64,000 bases of DNA from Acetatifactor aquisgranensis (GTDB taxonomy: Bacteria > Bacillota > Clostridia > Lachnospirales > Lachnospiraceae): assembly GCF_943193215.1 (NCBI RefSeq), contig NZ_CALPDH010000008.1, positions 62,001 through 126,000 on the forward strand, given 5' to 3'. Numbering within the stretch: position 1 is the first letter of the stretch; the number at the start of each line of letters is the position of its first letter. A model generated the notes under the pieces. It searched no databases, was not told where the DNA came from, and saw only the letters and a program-made list of their open reading frames with translations. Below are positions 1 to 8,381 of this stretch, in pieces. A program made the position numbers and the translations under genes.

Positions 1-392
1 TTCACCCGGATGAAGCTGTCGTGACCCAGATGGGCAATGATGTTCTTCAGACCGTTGTGGCCTCCTGCGCTGCCCTTCTTGCGGATGCGTATCTGCCCCG
101 GCTCCAGGCTGATGTCGTCGGAGATGACTATCAGCTCCGAGGTCTCGTCTGCCTTGTAGTAATCCAGCATCTGCCGGACGCTCTCCCCGCTCAGGTTCAT
201 ATAGGTCTGGGGCTTGGCCAGGATACACTTTGCGCCCGCCACGACTCCCTTTCCGATGATGGCCTTATGTTTTTTCTCCAAAATGGAGATGTTCTCTTTT
301 GCCGCCAGCTTCTCCAGCACAAGGAAGCCCACATTGTGTCTCGTGCCCTCATATTCTCTGCCGGGATTCCCCAGTCCGACTATGATTATCAT
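1..392 (-). CDS. pth: Peptidyl-tRNA hydrolase, 3' end cut by window edge
   Basis: Hydrolyses peptidyl-tRNAs released from stalled ribosomes. The reading frame starts at ATG 392 (minus), read as MIIIVGLGNPGREYEGTRHN, and runs about 130 codons to the window edge without a stop, so roughly the last third is missing. Family hallmarks visible are the GLGNPG start, TRHNVGF with the catalytic His at about residue 19, KPQTYMNLSG, the acidic ISDD segment, and GSAGGHNGLKN. An AGAGGAA-type ribosome site lies just upstream. It sits 50 nt downstream of the restriction-modification island on the same strand; in Bacilli pth lies near spoVG and prs, both of which are also in this window. Identity is secure; only the end is unseen. 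Confidence 0.95.
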   Translation of the reverse strand, partial: MIIIVGLGNPGREYEGTRHNVGFLVLEKLAAKENISILEKKHKAIIGKGVVAGAKCILAKPQTYMNLSGESVRQMLDYYKADETSELIVISDDISLEPGQIRIRKKGSAGGHNGLKNIIAHLGHDSFIRV

Positions 393-441
393 TTCCTCTC
401 CAATCTGCCCGCCCGGGCTTTAGACCCGGCCAGGCTCTGCT

Positions 442-906
442 CTATAATCCCTCTCCAAGCTTTTCACCGCGTATCAAATCAAATTTTATATCAAATATCG
501 CTTCCTCGATCACTTTAATGCATTCATCCGTATTCTTCAAGATTTCTCTGCCCCAAAAACGAATCACTGTCCACCCGAGAAAAAGAAGTTCTTTATTTAT
601 TTCATCATCATGTTCCATATTTCTGGCAATTTTTCTTACCCAGAAATTACCATTATCACCTTTTTCAAGCCGTGGCTTTAAAACCTCCCAGTCCTTCCCG
701 TGAAAAAACTCGCTGTCACAAAAAATTGCAATCTTATACTTCGTGATTACTATATCCGGTTTTCCAGGGAGTTCCCTGTAATTCTTTCGGTATCGATATC
801 CTTTTTCCCACAAAGCTTTCCTCAGACATAATTCAATTTTTGTGTCCTTTGAGTGGATATTCTGCATGTTTTTTCTCCGCTGTTCCGGAGTAAGTACATC
901 CGCCAT
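442..906 (-). CDS. vsr: Very short patch repair endonuclease (Vsr)
   Basis: 154 residues, the usual Vsr length. Vsr nicks next to T:G mismatches created by deamination of 5-methylcytosine and starts short patch repair, so it protects the host from the mutagenic cost of cytosine methylation. The N-terminus (LTPEQRRKNMQNIHSKDTKIE) and the core (YRELPGKPDIVITKYKIAIF, then SEFFHG) match the family; the Asp in KPDIV and the His in FFHG are the expected metal/catalytic positions. It is the last gene of the island, 25 nt after a cytosine-5 methyltransferase, which is the standard genomic partnership. Confidence 0.93.
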   Translation of the reverse strand: MADVLTPEQRRKNMQNIHSKDTKIELCLRKALWEKGYRYRKNYRELPGKPDIVITKYKIAIFCDSEFFHGKDWEVLKPRLEKGDNGNFWVRKIARNMEHDDEINKELLFLGWTVIRFWGREILKNTDECIKVIEEAIFDIKFDLIRGEKLGEGL

Positions 907-931
907 CCTAAACCACCTCTACACCTTACAG

Positions 932-1906
932 TTATTCAACACATTTATCACTAAGATAATCGGCAACCTTTTTGGCAATATGCCAGAACATTACCGGAGG
1001 AACTGCATTGCCAATCTGACGGTAAGCATCCGTTTCACTGCCTGAAAATTCAAAACTGTCGGGAAAGGATTGTATCCTGGCGGCTTCCCTTGGTGTAAAA
1101 CGCCTGTAAAGCTCTTTGTGCGGATCTACCAAGAGCACTGGATCTCTTGAATTTAAGCTGACTTTTGCCAAATGGCTGGTCACTGTCAAACATGGCTCAT
1201 CCAGTTTTTGCCATAAGCCTCTTTTCATGTTTGGCTTGGCATTTTTCATCCCTAATACCGCTTTTTCAGAAAAATAATACTTTTGCTCATCTATGGCAAG
1301 CCTAGGTACGGCAACTGACAGAGGCACCCAGGCACCTTTATTTGTTTCCCCGGGAAATTCAAACTTTATGTTTAAATCATTCCGAAATCCTACCAAAATG
1401 ACTCTTTCTCGCTTCTGTGGCACACCATAATCGGCTGCATTCAATAAGCTGTGTGTTACTGTATATCCTGCTTCCTCAAATGCCTCACAAATCCTTTTAA
1501 ATATAGCACCCTTATGCAATGTCTTCAAGCCTTTTACATTCTCCGCAATAAATACCAACGGCTGTTTATCTTTCACAATGCGTACCATTTGTTTATACAG
1601 ATTTGCCCGTGCATCAAAAGGATCCTTTGTGGGATTTACAGTGCTGAATGACTGACAGGGAAATCCTCCGATTATCACATCACAGTTCGGTATTTCCGCA
1701 GATTTTACTTCACATACATCCGCACGCTTGACTATACTGGCATGAAAATTTAGCATATGTGTATCCAGCGCTTTCTGGTCTATATCCATCGCATATGTCA
1801 AATCAAAAGGAAGTCTTTCATATTTTTTATTGTTAAATATAAAATCCCCTACAATTCCCTGATCGCATCCGCCGCATCCGGCAAACAAAGAAACAACCTT
1901 ATACAT
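932..1906 (-). CDS. DNA (cytosine-5) methyltransferase, second of two in the island
   Basis: About 324 residues. Transfers a methyl group from S-adenosylmethionine to C5 of cytosine in a specific sequence. Motifs in order: I SLFAGCGG, IV GGFPCQSFS with the catalytic Cys, VI AENVKGL, VIII PQKRERVILVGF, IX REAARIQSFPDSF, X QIGNAVPPVM. The ATG at 1906 overlaps the TGA of the upstream nuclease-like gene (TGATG), pointing to translational coupling; a TTG one codon earlier is the alternative start. It is followed by vsr. The target-recognition segment between motifs VIII and IX is short, so the recognition sequence cannot be guessed. Confidence 0.93.
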   Translation of the reverse strand: MYKVVSLFAGCGGCDQGIVGDFIFNNKKYERLPFDLTYAMDIDQKALDTHMLNFHASIVKRADVCEVKSAEIPNCDVIIGGFPCQSFSTVNPTKDPFDARANLYKQMVRIVKDKQPLVFIAENVKGLKTLHKGAIFKRICEAFEEAGYTVTHSLLNAADYGVPQKRERVILVGFRNDLNIKFEFPGETNKGAWVPLSVAVPRLAIDEQKYYFSEKAVLGMKNAKPNMKRGLWQKLDEPCLTVTSHLAKVSLNSRDPVLLVDPHKELYRRFTPREAARIQSFPDSFEFSGSETDAYRQIGNAVPPVMFWHIAKKVADYLSDKCVE

Positions 1907-3333
1907 CAATCTGCCTCTTTTCTAATCAATATCAGCCTGTCTACGCTATTGCTGGAAAAATCAAAACGATATGTCATCGGTATAGCCTGAATCCTTCCAT
2001 CGTCAATTTTATCGGCGACATTATCAATCACGAAAACCGAAACACCCTGCCGGGTAAAGAACACCCTGTATATAGCATAATATCCCCGGTGCTGACGAGC
2101 AGCTATCCACTCGTTTCTTGTTACATTCAGAGTATCGATCCAAAGCGTATCGTTTAAATCCGGACATGTAAGCCTCTTGGTGGATTTAACTTCTATATAT
2201 TTCACAAATTCCGCTTCATCACCTGGTTCCGCTATGACAGACTGAATATCATAACCAATCCCTTTTGTTTTTCCAAGAGAAAGCACCTTGTTAGCCAGTC
2301 TGGCGCTATATGCAGCAACTCTCTTTTTTTCATACTCATATATGAGCGCCTCTCCTTCATCCCCAAAATCAGTAAGATTCACTCTCGTTTTGGCAGACTG
2401 TTTTTTATCAATTCCGTCACTCTCTCTTTTTTCTTCAAACATAAGAGCATCCGAATATGTGGCAAACTTCGAGGCATAGACAGATAAGCCCGCATAATAT
2501 GCATCCCAGTCATACTGAAACTTCTTTCTTACTTCAACGTCTCTTAAATTATATGAATATACGTCAAAAGCAGGCTTTTCTTTATATGCTGCTGCAAACA
2601 AATCTAAGGTTTCTTTTTCATTTGGATTTAGTACCACTCTTTTATCATCAGTAATCCGAATGAGATTTGCCAACTCCAGGTAATTAATCTGCTCATTAAT
2701 ATGCTGATGTGTGTATGAAGATGCTTTCCCCGGCATTTTTATATCCCATTCCACCCCGGCTTTCTGATCCTTTTCTATTACCTCCAGCACCTCATACGGG
2801 CTCGCATTTCCCTGCAGTACATCCAAAGAATTCAGGACATAATATCCTAATGCTTTCTTTGTTATATTAACTTTTGCAACTTGTGCAATTTGCAATAATT
2901 TGATTATGAATGAATTGGGTCTTATATTTATTTCATTTTTCGTGCGCTCAATCACCGTTGTGGCAACCTTCTGCATTCCATTTGGGAACTGCATTTTAAA
3001 GCACACATCCTTAAAAAAAGCTGGTTGATCGTTATCCTCAAGATATTTCTGAGTTCGTTCAGACTCATATACCATTCCATCATCTGCAAAAAAATACATT
3101 CCAAAAAGTTTTCCGGAAATTTCTGTCCTGTGATTGTCCAATGTCTTCTTTATGCGCTCAGACTCCGGCAGAAACCGTCTAAACGCATTATTAAATAATT
3201 GCTCGAAGTCTTCATGGGTACATGGGCATATTTCATCAATAACTTTTGCATATGCCGGAAGAAGATCATCCATTTCTTTTTGTGATTTTCCCCTGATTAT
3301 CGTACATCTATACTGTTTTCTATGATCATACAT
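1906..3333 (-). CDS. NO VEIN/DUF3883-domain protein, probable restriction endonuclease of the island
   Basis: 475 residues from ATG 3333, chosen because GAGGTGG lies 5 nt before it; an upstream in-frame ATG has no such site. The N-terminal three quarters resemble nothing I can name. The C-terminal part (roughly residues 330-460) fits the DUF3883/NO VEIN domain: EYEKKRV, then GIGYDI with Asp362, then YIEVKSTK with Glu381 and Lys383, then TRNEW and a YAIYRV segment. This spacing is the D...ExK pattern of PD-(D/E)XK nucleases, and DUF3883 proteins are often found in restriction loci. Placement between two C5 methyltransferases argues that this is the cleaving subunit. That role is inferred from context. 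Confidence 0.75.
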   Translation of the reverse strand: MYDHRKQYRCTIIRGKSQKEMDDLLPAYAKVIDEICPCTHEDFEQLFNNAFRRFLPESERIKKTLDNHRTEISGKLFGMYFFADDGMVYESERTQKYLEDNDQPAFFKDVCFKMQFPNGMQKVATTVIERTKNEINIRPNSFIIKLLQIAQVAKVNITKKALGYYVLNSLDVLQGNASPYEVLEVIEKDQKAGVEWDIKMPGKASSYTHQHINEQINYLELANLIRITDDKRVVLNPNEKETLDLFAAAYKEKPAFDVYSYNLRDVEVRKKFQYDWDAYYAGLSVYASKFATYSDALMFEEKRESDGIDKKQSAKTRVNLTDFGDEGEALIYEYEKKRVAAYSARLANKVLSLGKTKGIGYDIQSVIAEPGDEAEFVKYIEVKSTKRLTCPDLNDTLWIDTLNVTRNEWIAARQHRGYYAIYRVFFTRQGVSVFVIDNVADKIDDGRIQAIPMTYRFDFSSNSVDRLILIRKEAD

Positions 3334-3428
3334 TATACCACCTCTAAACAATATTTTCTTTTCTTGCTTTATCACGTACTTTGCCGCCAACTATATCACA
3401 CTATACTGCTCTGCCGGATTATATGCCA

Positions 3429-4523
3429 TTATTCTTCCTCCTTCAAAATATCTTTCAAGCTTTCTGCTATAGCTTTGGCCAACAAAGGAGGCACTGCATT
3501 CCCTACCTGTTTTAACTGGCTTGTCTTTATGCCCACAAATTCAAATGTATCCGGAAACGACTGTATTCTCGCAGATTCTCTTACCGTAGGCACCCTGTTC
3601 TCCTTATAATGGAAATGATGGTTATGTCCTGTATCTATTGTAAAACATGGTTTTCTGCTATCCATCCTTGTCCAGGCAATATGTACTTTCCTTGTATTCC
3701 ACAATTCTTCCGGCAAATCTTTATAATTTCCACCATCCGGAACCATCGCTATAATCTCTTTCGTCCTGGTATTATGCAGAGTTATCGAATGGTTCAATAT
3801 ACTCTTACTGCCCTGCCGCATTGTTTTCTGATAATCATTTTCTGCAGGCAGTTTATACGCAATATCCTCGCCGAGAACCCTGTCATCAGGCACAAAATCC
3901 AAATCGCTTATGGCATCCTTGCTAGTCCAGACATCCAATCCCATTCCCACCCCTCTCACAGGTTCCGGGTAAGAATATTCGATACCCCTTTCAGCCAAAT
4001 CATCTCTGATACCGACGAAAAACACTCTTTTTCTCTGCTGCGGAACGCCATAAGCATCCGCCGATAGTATCTGCATTTGCACATGATATCCGATATTTGT
4101 AAAATCTTCCTTTACCTGTTCTGCAACCTGACCTTTAAACAGTCTCACAAGCCCTGGCACATTCTCCATTACGAACACTTTAGGTTTTATTTGAGAAACA
4201 ATCTGTACATAAGATTTGTAAAGCCTGTTCCTTTCATCATCTATCATTCTCTTCCCGGACACGGAAAAACCCTGGCACGGGGGACCTCCGATAATGACGT
4301 CAACTTCATTCGCATTTAGTCTGCTACCTTCCAGAATGTCCTTTCCTGAAACCTTTGTTATGTCTTCATTCAGAACTGCTGCTTCCGGAAAATTTTTCTG
4401 ATATGTAATCGTAGCATCTTTCCACATATCAATTCCAAAACAGATTTTAAAACCGGCTTCTTCAAATCCCTTTGAAAATCCCCCGCATCCGCAAAAGAGA
4501 TCCACAACATTAAGCTTTCTCAT
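3429..4523 (-). CDS. DNA (cytosine-5) methyltransferase, first of two in the island
   Basis: About 364 residues from ATG 4523 (MRKLNVVDLFCGCGG), preceded by a GGAAGG ribosome site; a longer in-frame extension upstream overlaps the HTH gene and is unlikely. C5-methyltransferase motifs are complete: I DLFCGCGGFSKGFE, IV GGPPCQGFS, VI MENVPGLV, VIII PQQRKRVFFVG, IX RESARIQSFPDTF, X QVGNAVPPLLA. It is clearly a different enzyme from the second methyltransferase of the island. Two distinct C5 methyltransferases beside one nuclease often mean an asymmetric recognition site in which each enzyme modifies one strand (general knowledge of restriction systems, applied here by inference). Confidence 0.93.
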   Translation of the reverse strand: MRKLNVVDLFCGCGGFSKGFEEAGFKICFGIDMWKDATITYQKNFPEAAVLNEDITKVSGKDILEGSRLNANEVDVIIGGPPCQGFSVSGKRMIDDERNRLYKSYVQIVSQIKPKVFVMENVPGLVRLFKGQVAEQVKEDFTNIGYHVQMQILSADAYGVPQQRKRVFFVGIRDDLAERGIEYSYPEPVRGVGMGLDVWTSKDAISDLDFVPDDRVLGEDIAYKLPAENDYQKTMRQGSKSILNHSITLHNTRTKEIIAMVPDGGNYKDLPEELWNTRKVHIAWTRMDSRKPCFTIDTGHNHHFHYKENRVPTVRESARIQSFPDTFEFVGIKTSQLKQVGNAVPPLLAKAIAESLKDILKEEE

Positions 4524-4698
4524 AATGGCAATCCGCCTTCCTTCTTTTATCATTTGGTTTTTCCGCATCCAACGGAATTGCCCAGTTTTCACCAAGTTTA
4601 AAAACGCCCTCTATTCTGTTTTGGGCACACAGAATCTGAACCCGTCTTTGCGATATATTCCATTTATCTGCTGCTTGACTTGCCGTCATATATTTCAT
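4510..4698 (-). CDS. Small helix-turn-helix DNA-binding protein heading the restriction island
   Basis: 62 residues from ATG 4698 with a GGAGGTACAAT ribosome site. The N-terminus MKYMTASQAADKWNISQRRV followed by an aromatic/aliphatic wing (GVFKLGENWAIP) is typical of MerR/excisionase-like winged helix proteins that read 'DNA-binding domain, excisionase family'. It overlaps the start of the first methyltransferase by 14 nt, so they are co-translated. Its position suggests a controller of the restriction-modification operon, but canonical C proteins are XRE-type; the regulatory role is inferred only. Confidence 0.7.
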   Translation of the reverse strand: MKYMTASQAADKWNISQRRVQILCAQNRIEGVFKLGENWAIPLDAEKPNDKRRKADCHYEKA

Positions 4699-4813
4699 AT
4701 TGTACCTCCACCAATACGTCTCCGTACATTCCATATTATATTCGATGGGGCGAATAATAGCAAGCATTTTCTTACTTTTATACCACAGCAATGGCCGAAA
4801 TCAAAAAAATTTC

Positions 4814-4842
4814 TTGCCATCCAGATTCCATTATGCTAAAAT
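4814..4842 (+). promoter_or_regulatory. Promoter for the ABC-F gene
   Basis: TTGCCA at 4814-4819, a 17-nt spacer ending in TGC, and TAAAAT at 4837-4842 form a good extended -10 vegetative promoter. The first gene it could serve begins at 5214, leaving a transcribed leader of about 370 nt. Nothing else of note was found between 4699 and 4813. Confidence 0.6.
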
Positions 4843-4886
4843 AAAGCCAGTCAACAGAAAGGTACCATTCGGTAGAAGGTGAAAGA

Positions 4887-4901
4887 ATGAGCAGTCGATA
4901 A
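4887..4901 (+). other. Possible four-codon leader peptide (MSSR) ahead of the ABC-F gene
   Basis: ATG AGC AGT CGA TAA at 4887-4901 follows an AGAAGGTG ribosome-binding-like sequence at a workable distance. Several antibiotic-resistance ABC-F genes are controlled by ribosome-mediated attenuation through short leader peptides. Here the case rests only on a start, stop and ribosome site within a long leader, so it may be chance. Confidence 0.3.
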
Positions 4902-5041
4902 CATGATTTGGAGCAGCAGACAGTTTAAAGCAAGCCTGTGGTACAGGTTTGTTTGCGTATGCCGAATCAGTCTATCGCCTCATTTTTGAAGCCTTTTTCT
5001 ATGCCGCTATTCCACAGGGATTTCATTATAGCGCCCCAAAA

Positions 5042-5071
5042 CCCGGAAAAGATTCCTGCCGGGCAGTTTTT
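5042..5071 (+). terminator. Weak terminator-like hairpin in the ABC-F leader
   Basis: CCCGG at 5042-5046 can pair with CCGGG at 5059-5063, followed closely by a run of five T. The stem is short. It lies 140 nt before the ABC-F start codon, where an attenuator would be expected; see the leader-peptide entry. Confidence 0.3.
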
Positions 5072-5213
5072 CCCATTTACGGCATATTCCCCAGCAACAG
5101 GACACAGGCTTCCTTCGAGCGCAGACTTAAGGCCGGCTCCGCAGGCAAAAGCCCAGGCTTTAGCAAGGAGTCCGCTGAAAGCATCCCGGCGGGCTTAAAG
5201 CAGGAGGCCTTAT

Positions 5214-6767
5214 ATGTTACAGATAAGAAAATTAAGCATCACCCACAAAAAAGATTTCCGCGTCATCCTGCAGGACTTTACCTGCGCGCTGAATAGCGGA
5301 GACAAAGCCGTCATCATCGGCGAGGAGGGCAATGGCAAGTCCACTCTGCTGAAATGGCTCTATGACCCGGAACTGATTGAAAATTATGCCGAAGCTAAGG
5401 GCGAGCGAATCACGGCCCGGGAACAGATGGCGTATCTGCCCCAGGAACTGCCCAGGGAAGACCGCGAGAAGACCCTCTACGAATTCTTTGCGGATTGTCC
5501 GGCATTCTACGAGCAGTCCCCCCGGGATCTAAGCGCTCTCGCAGGCAAGTTCCACCTGCCCCAGGACTTCTTCTACGGCGACCAGCTCATGGGCACCCTG
5601 TCCGGCGGCGAAAAGGTCAAGGCACAGATGATGCGCCTGCTTTTGTCCCGGCCCACAGCCCTTTTGCTGGATGAGCCCTCCAATGACCTGGACATCGAGA
5701 CCCTGGAATGGCTGGAAGCCCTGATTCTGGAATGGCCGGGCATCGTGCTCTTCATCTCCCACGACGAGACGCTGATCGAACGCACCGCCAACATGGTCAT
5801 CCACATCGAACAGCTTCGCCGCAAAAGCGTCTGCCGATATACGGTAGCCCATGTTCCCTATCTGCGGTACAAAGACGAGCGCGGCGATAAGTTTGAAAGG
5901 CAGGCCAGGCAGGCGGCAGCCGAGCGCCGGGAAAAGGAAATCCGGGATGAGAAAATCCTCAAAATCGAGCAGAGCGTGGCCTCCCGTCTGGACAATATCT
6001 CCAAAGCGGACCGCGACGCAAAGGGCAGGCTCCTGAAGAAAAAGATGAAAGCGGTCAAAAGCCTGGAGCATCGCTTCGAGCGGCAGGACGCCGAAATGAC
6101 CCAGATGCCGGAGGAAGAATCCGCCATCTTCTTCAAGCTTGGTGAAAAATCCCGGGCGATTCCCGCCGGGAAGACCGTCATCGAATTTTCCCTGGACTGC
6201 CTGCGCACGCCGGACCAGTCCCATGTGCTGGCCGAAAATATCTCCCTGCACATCCGCGGCCCTGAAAAAATCGGCATCATCGGCAAAAACGGCGCGGGAA
6301 AGACCACGCTGCTCCGGCTGATAGCAAAGCAGCTTCTTGCCCGGACGGACATCCGCGCCGCGTATATGCCCCAGAATTACGAAGACCTGCTGCATCTGGA
6401 GATGACGCCGGTGGAATACCTTGCCGCATCCGGCGACAAGGAAGAGACCACCCGCATCCGGACTTTCCTGGGCTCCCTGAAATATACCGCCGACGAGATG
6501 GACCACTCCATCGCCGAGCTGTCCGGCGGCCAGAAAGCGAAAGTGCTGCTATTGAAAATGAGCCTGTCCGGAGCAAACGTGCTGGTTCTGGACGAGCCCA
6601 CCAGGAACTTCTCCGCTCTGTCCGCCCCTGTGATACGGGGCATGCTGTCAGAATTCCCGGGAGCCATCCTCAGCATCTCCCACGACAGGAAATATATTTC
6701 GGAAGTCTGCCGGAAAGTATACCGGCTGACGCAGGACGGTCTTCTGAAAGAAGACGAAAAGCAGTAA
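5214..6767 (+). CDS. ABC-F ATPase, ribosome-protection (antibiotic resistance) type
   Basis: 517 residues with two fused ATP-binding cassettes and no membrane segments, so soluble and ribosome-acting rather than a transporter. First cassette: Walker A GEEGNGKST, signature LSGGEKVK, Walker B LLLDEPSNDLD. Linker of about residues 190-300 is charged and helical, the part that reaches the ribosomal E/P sites in this family. Second cassette: Walker A GKNGAGKTT, signature LSGGQKAK, Walker B LVLDEPTRNFS. The DEPTRN variant in cassette two is typical of the Lsa/Vga-like resistance lineages rather than housekeeping Uup/EttA. AGGAGG precedes the ATG by 6 nt. It has its own promoter, a long leader and a terminator. 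Which drug class, if any, cannot be told from sequence. Confidence 0.88.
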   Translation: MLQIRKLSITHKKDFRVILQDFTCALNSGDKAVIIGEEGNGKSTLLKWLYDPELIENYAEAKGERITAREQMAYLPQELPREDREKTLYEFFADCPAFYEQSPRDLSALAGKFHLPQDFFYGDQLMGTLSGGEKVKAQMMRLLLSRPTALLLDEPSNDLDIETLEWLEALILEWPGIVLFISHDETLIERTANMVIHIEQLRRKSVCRYTVAHVPYLRYKDERGDKFERQARQAAAERREKEIRDEKILKIEQSVASRLDNISKADRDAKGRLLKKKMKAVKSLEHRFERQDAEMTQMPEEESAIFFKLGEKSRAIPAGKTVIEFSLDCLRTPDQSHVLAENISLHIRGPEKIGIIGKNGAGKTTLLRLIAKQLLARTDIRAAYMPQNYEDLLHLEMTPVEYLAASGDKEETTRIRTFLGSLKYTADEMDHSIAELSGGQKAKVLLLKMSLSGANVLVLDEPTRNFSALSAPVIRGMLSEFPGAILSISHDRKYISEVCRKVYRLTQDGLLKEDEKQ

Positions 6768-6780
6768 ACACATGTAAAAA

Positions 6781-6807
6781 AAGCCATGGCGCTTACCGCC
6801 ATGGCTT
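6781..6807. terminator. Bidirectional intrinsic terminator
   Basis: Perfect 11-bp stem AAGCCATGGCG / CGCCATGGCTT with a CTTAC loop, flanked by an A-run on the left and T-run on the right, so it can stop both the ABC-F transcript and the converging spoVG transcript. Confidence 0.9.
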
Positions 6808-6847
6808 TTTGGGGATTTAATTGTCTTTTATCCTATGCTGTCACGTC

Positions 6848-7120
6848 TCATTCCCCGTCCGGCTCCGTCAGGGCCCTCCTGTAGCTCTCCAGGATGACTT
6901 TCTGGATCGCTTCTCTGGCGGACGCATTGATGGGATGGGCAATATCCTTGTATTCTCCATCTGCCGTCCTCTTGCTGGGCATTGCAATGAACAGCCCCTT
7001 GTCTCCTTCTATTACCTTGATATCATGTACTACGAATTCCTCGTCCAAGGTAATGGACACAATCGCCTTCATCCTGCCCTCCTTCGCAATCTTTCGCACG
7101 CGAACATCTGTAACCTGCAT
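6848..7120 (-). CDS. spoVG: Septation/sporulation regulator SpoVG
   Basis: 90 residues, full length for the family. Starts MQVTDVRVRKIAKEGRMKAI and carries the conserved FVVHDIKVIEG, GLFIAMPSKR and AHPINASARE blocks. SpoVG is a small nucleic-acid-binding protein that affects septum formation, sporulation and many other genes; in Bacillus its gene depends on sigma H. Here it is a single-gene unit with a GGGGG-rich ribosome site, ending at the shared terminator and preceded by glgD on the same strand 140 nt away. Confidence 0.96.
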   Translation of the reverse strand: MQVTDVRVRKIAKEGRMKAIVSITLDEEFVVHDIKVIEGDKGLFIAMPSKRTADGEYKDIAHPINASAREAIQKVILESYRRALTEPDGE

Positions 7121-7259
7121 CTCTTAAACCCCCTTACTCGGAATCCATACCGCACACCAGTAAAACTTGCTACAAATCCCGACTGCAGATCACCGACGGG
7201 ATCTTTGTTCGTTTTCCTAATTGTAAAGCCCGGCGGTCTGCAGTATAAAGCCACCTATG

Positions 7260-8381
7260 TCACATCGTGTATCTTTCGTTTCTCTCTACTACAATGCGAA
7301 TCTGCCCATCTTCCCCCACATAGCGGGAATTTGCCCGAATGGTGCTATGGCTTTCTAAGATGCAATTCTCGATGTAAGTGTTGTCGCCGATATACACATC
7401 ATTCAGAATGATGGAATTCTTGATGACACAATTATTGCCTATATAACTCTTTTTGAATACGACGGAGTTCTCTACAACACCGTTGACGATGCAGCCGCTG
7501 GATATCAGGCTGTTCCGCACGCTGGCTCCCACATTATACTTTGCAGGGGCCAGGTCGTCCACCTTGGAATAGATGTCCGGGTATTGCTTGAAGAAATAAT
7601 TCCGCACCTCGGATTTCAGGAAGTCCATGTTGGTGCTGTAGTAATCCTCCACCGAGGCTATGTTCCTCCAGTAATCCTTTATCTTGTAACCAAAGATTCG
7701 TTTCACATCCTTATGGCGGATGAGGATGTCCCTGACGAAATCGTACCGGTCCTCCTCGATGCATTTCTCCACCATCTCTATGAGCTGGCGCCTGCGGAGG
7801 ATGTAGATGCCGCAGGAGATGACCCTGGATATAGCCTGCAGCGGCTTTTCCTCGAATTCCTCGATACGGCTCTCCTCATTCATGCGGATGGTCCCGAAGC
7901 GCTCCAGATCCGCCTGGGGGCTCATATCCCGGCAGACCACGGTGATATCCGCCTTTCTCTCGATATGATATTCCAGCACCTTGCCATAATCCATCTTGTA
8001 CACGCCGTCCCCCGATGCCACCAGCACATAGGGTTCATGGCTGCTCTTTAGGAAATCCAGATTCTGGTAAATGGCATCCGCCGTGCCCCTGTACCAGTTG
8101 CTGTTCTGCGCTGTCACCGCCGGTGTGAATACATATAAGCCGCCCTGCTTGCGCCCGAAATCCCACCATTTGGAGGAGCTTAGGTGTTCATGCAGGCTGC
8201 TGGCATTGTACTGGGTCAGCACCGCCACCTTCTGGATATGGGAATTCGACATGTTGCTCAAGGTAAAATCGATACTGCGGTAGCTGCCCGCGATAGGCAT
8301 GGCGCACACGGCGCGTTTGTGTGACAGCTCCTGCATCCTGCGGTTATTGCCGCCGGCCAAAATGATTCCGATTGCCCTCAT
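7260..8381 (-). CDS. glgD: Glucose-1-phosphate adenylyltransferase, GlgD (regulatory-type) subunit
   Basis: 373 residues. N-terminal nucleotidyltransferase domain (IILAGGNNRRMQELSHKRAV) followed by a left-handed beta-helix of hexapeptide-type repeats (NSLISSGCIVNG, NSVVFKKSYIGNNC, NSIILNDVYIGDNT). The glycine-rich loop is GGNNRRMQ instead of the catalytic GGQGSRLG of GlgC, and the gene is paired with glgC, as for GlgD in Firmicutes where GlgC-GlgD form a hetero-oligomer making ADP-glucose for glycogen. The start codon overlaps the glgC stop by 4 nt (ATGA). Confidence 0.93.
   Translation of the reverse strand: MRAIGIILAGGNNRRMQELSHKRAVCAMPIAGSYRSIDFTLSNMSNSHIQKVAVLTQYNASSLHEHLSSSKWWDFGRKQGGLYVFTPAVTAQNSNWYRGTADAIYQNLDFLKSSHEPYVLVASGDGVYKMDYGKVLEYHIERKADITVVCRDMSPQADLERFGTIRMNEESRIEEFEEKPLQAISRVISCGIYILRRRQLIEMVEKCIEEDRYDFVRDILIRHKDVKRIFGYKIKDYWRNIASVEDYYSTNMDFLKSEVRNYFFKQYPDIYSKVDDLAPAKYNVGASVRNSLISSGCIVNGVVENSVVFKKSYIGNNCVIKNSIILNDVYIGDNTYIENCILESHSTIRANSRYVGEDGQIRIVVERNERYTM

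Noticed and set aside
4949..5296. 115-codon plus-strand frame in the leader of the ABC-F gene
   Set aside because: No ribosome site, no recognisable domain, overlaps the ABC-F start out of frame; composition does not look like protein.
5529..6506. Long open frame (325 codons) on the minus strand inside the ABC-F gene
   Set aside because: It is an antisense shadow of a well-supported ABC-F coding sequence, lacks a ribosome site and any family resemblance.
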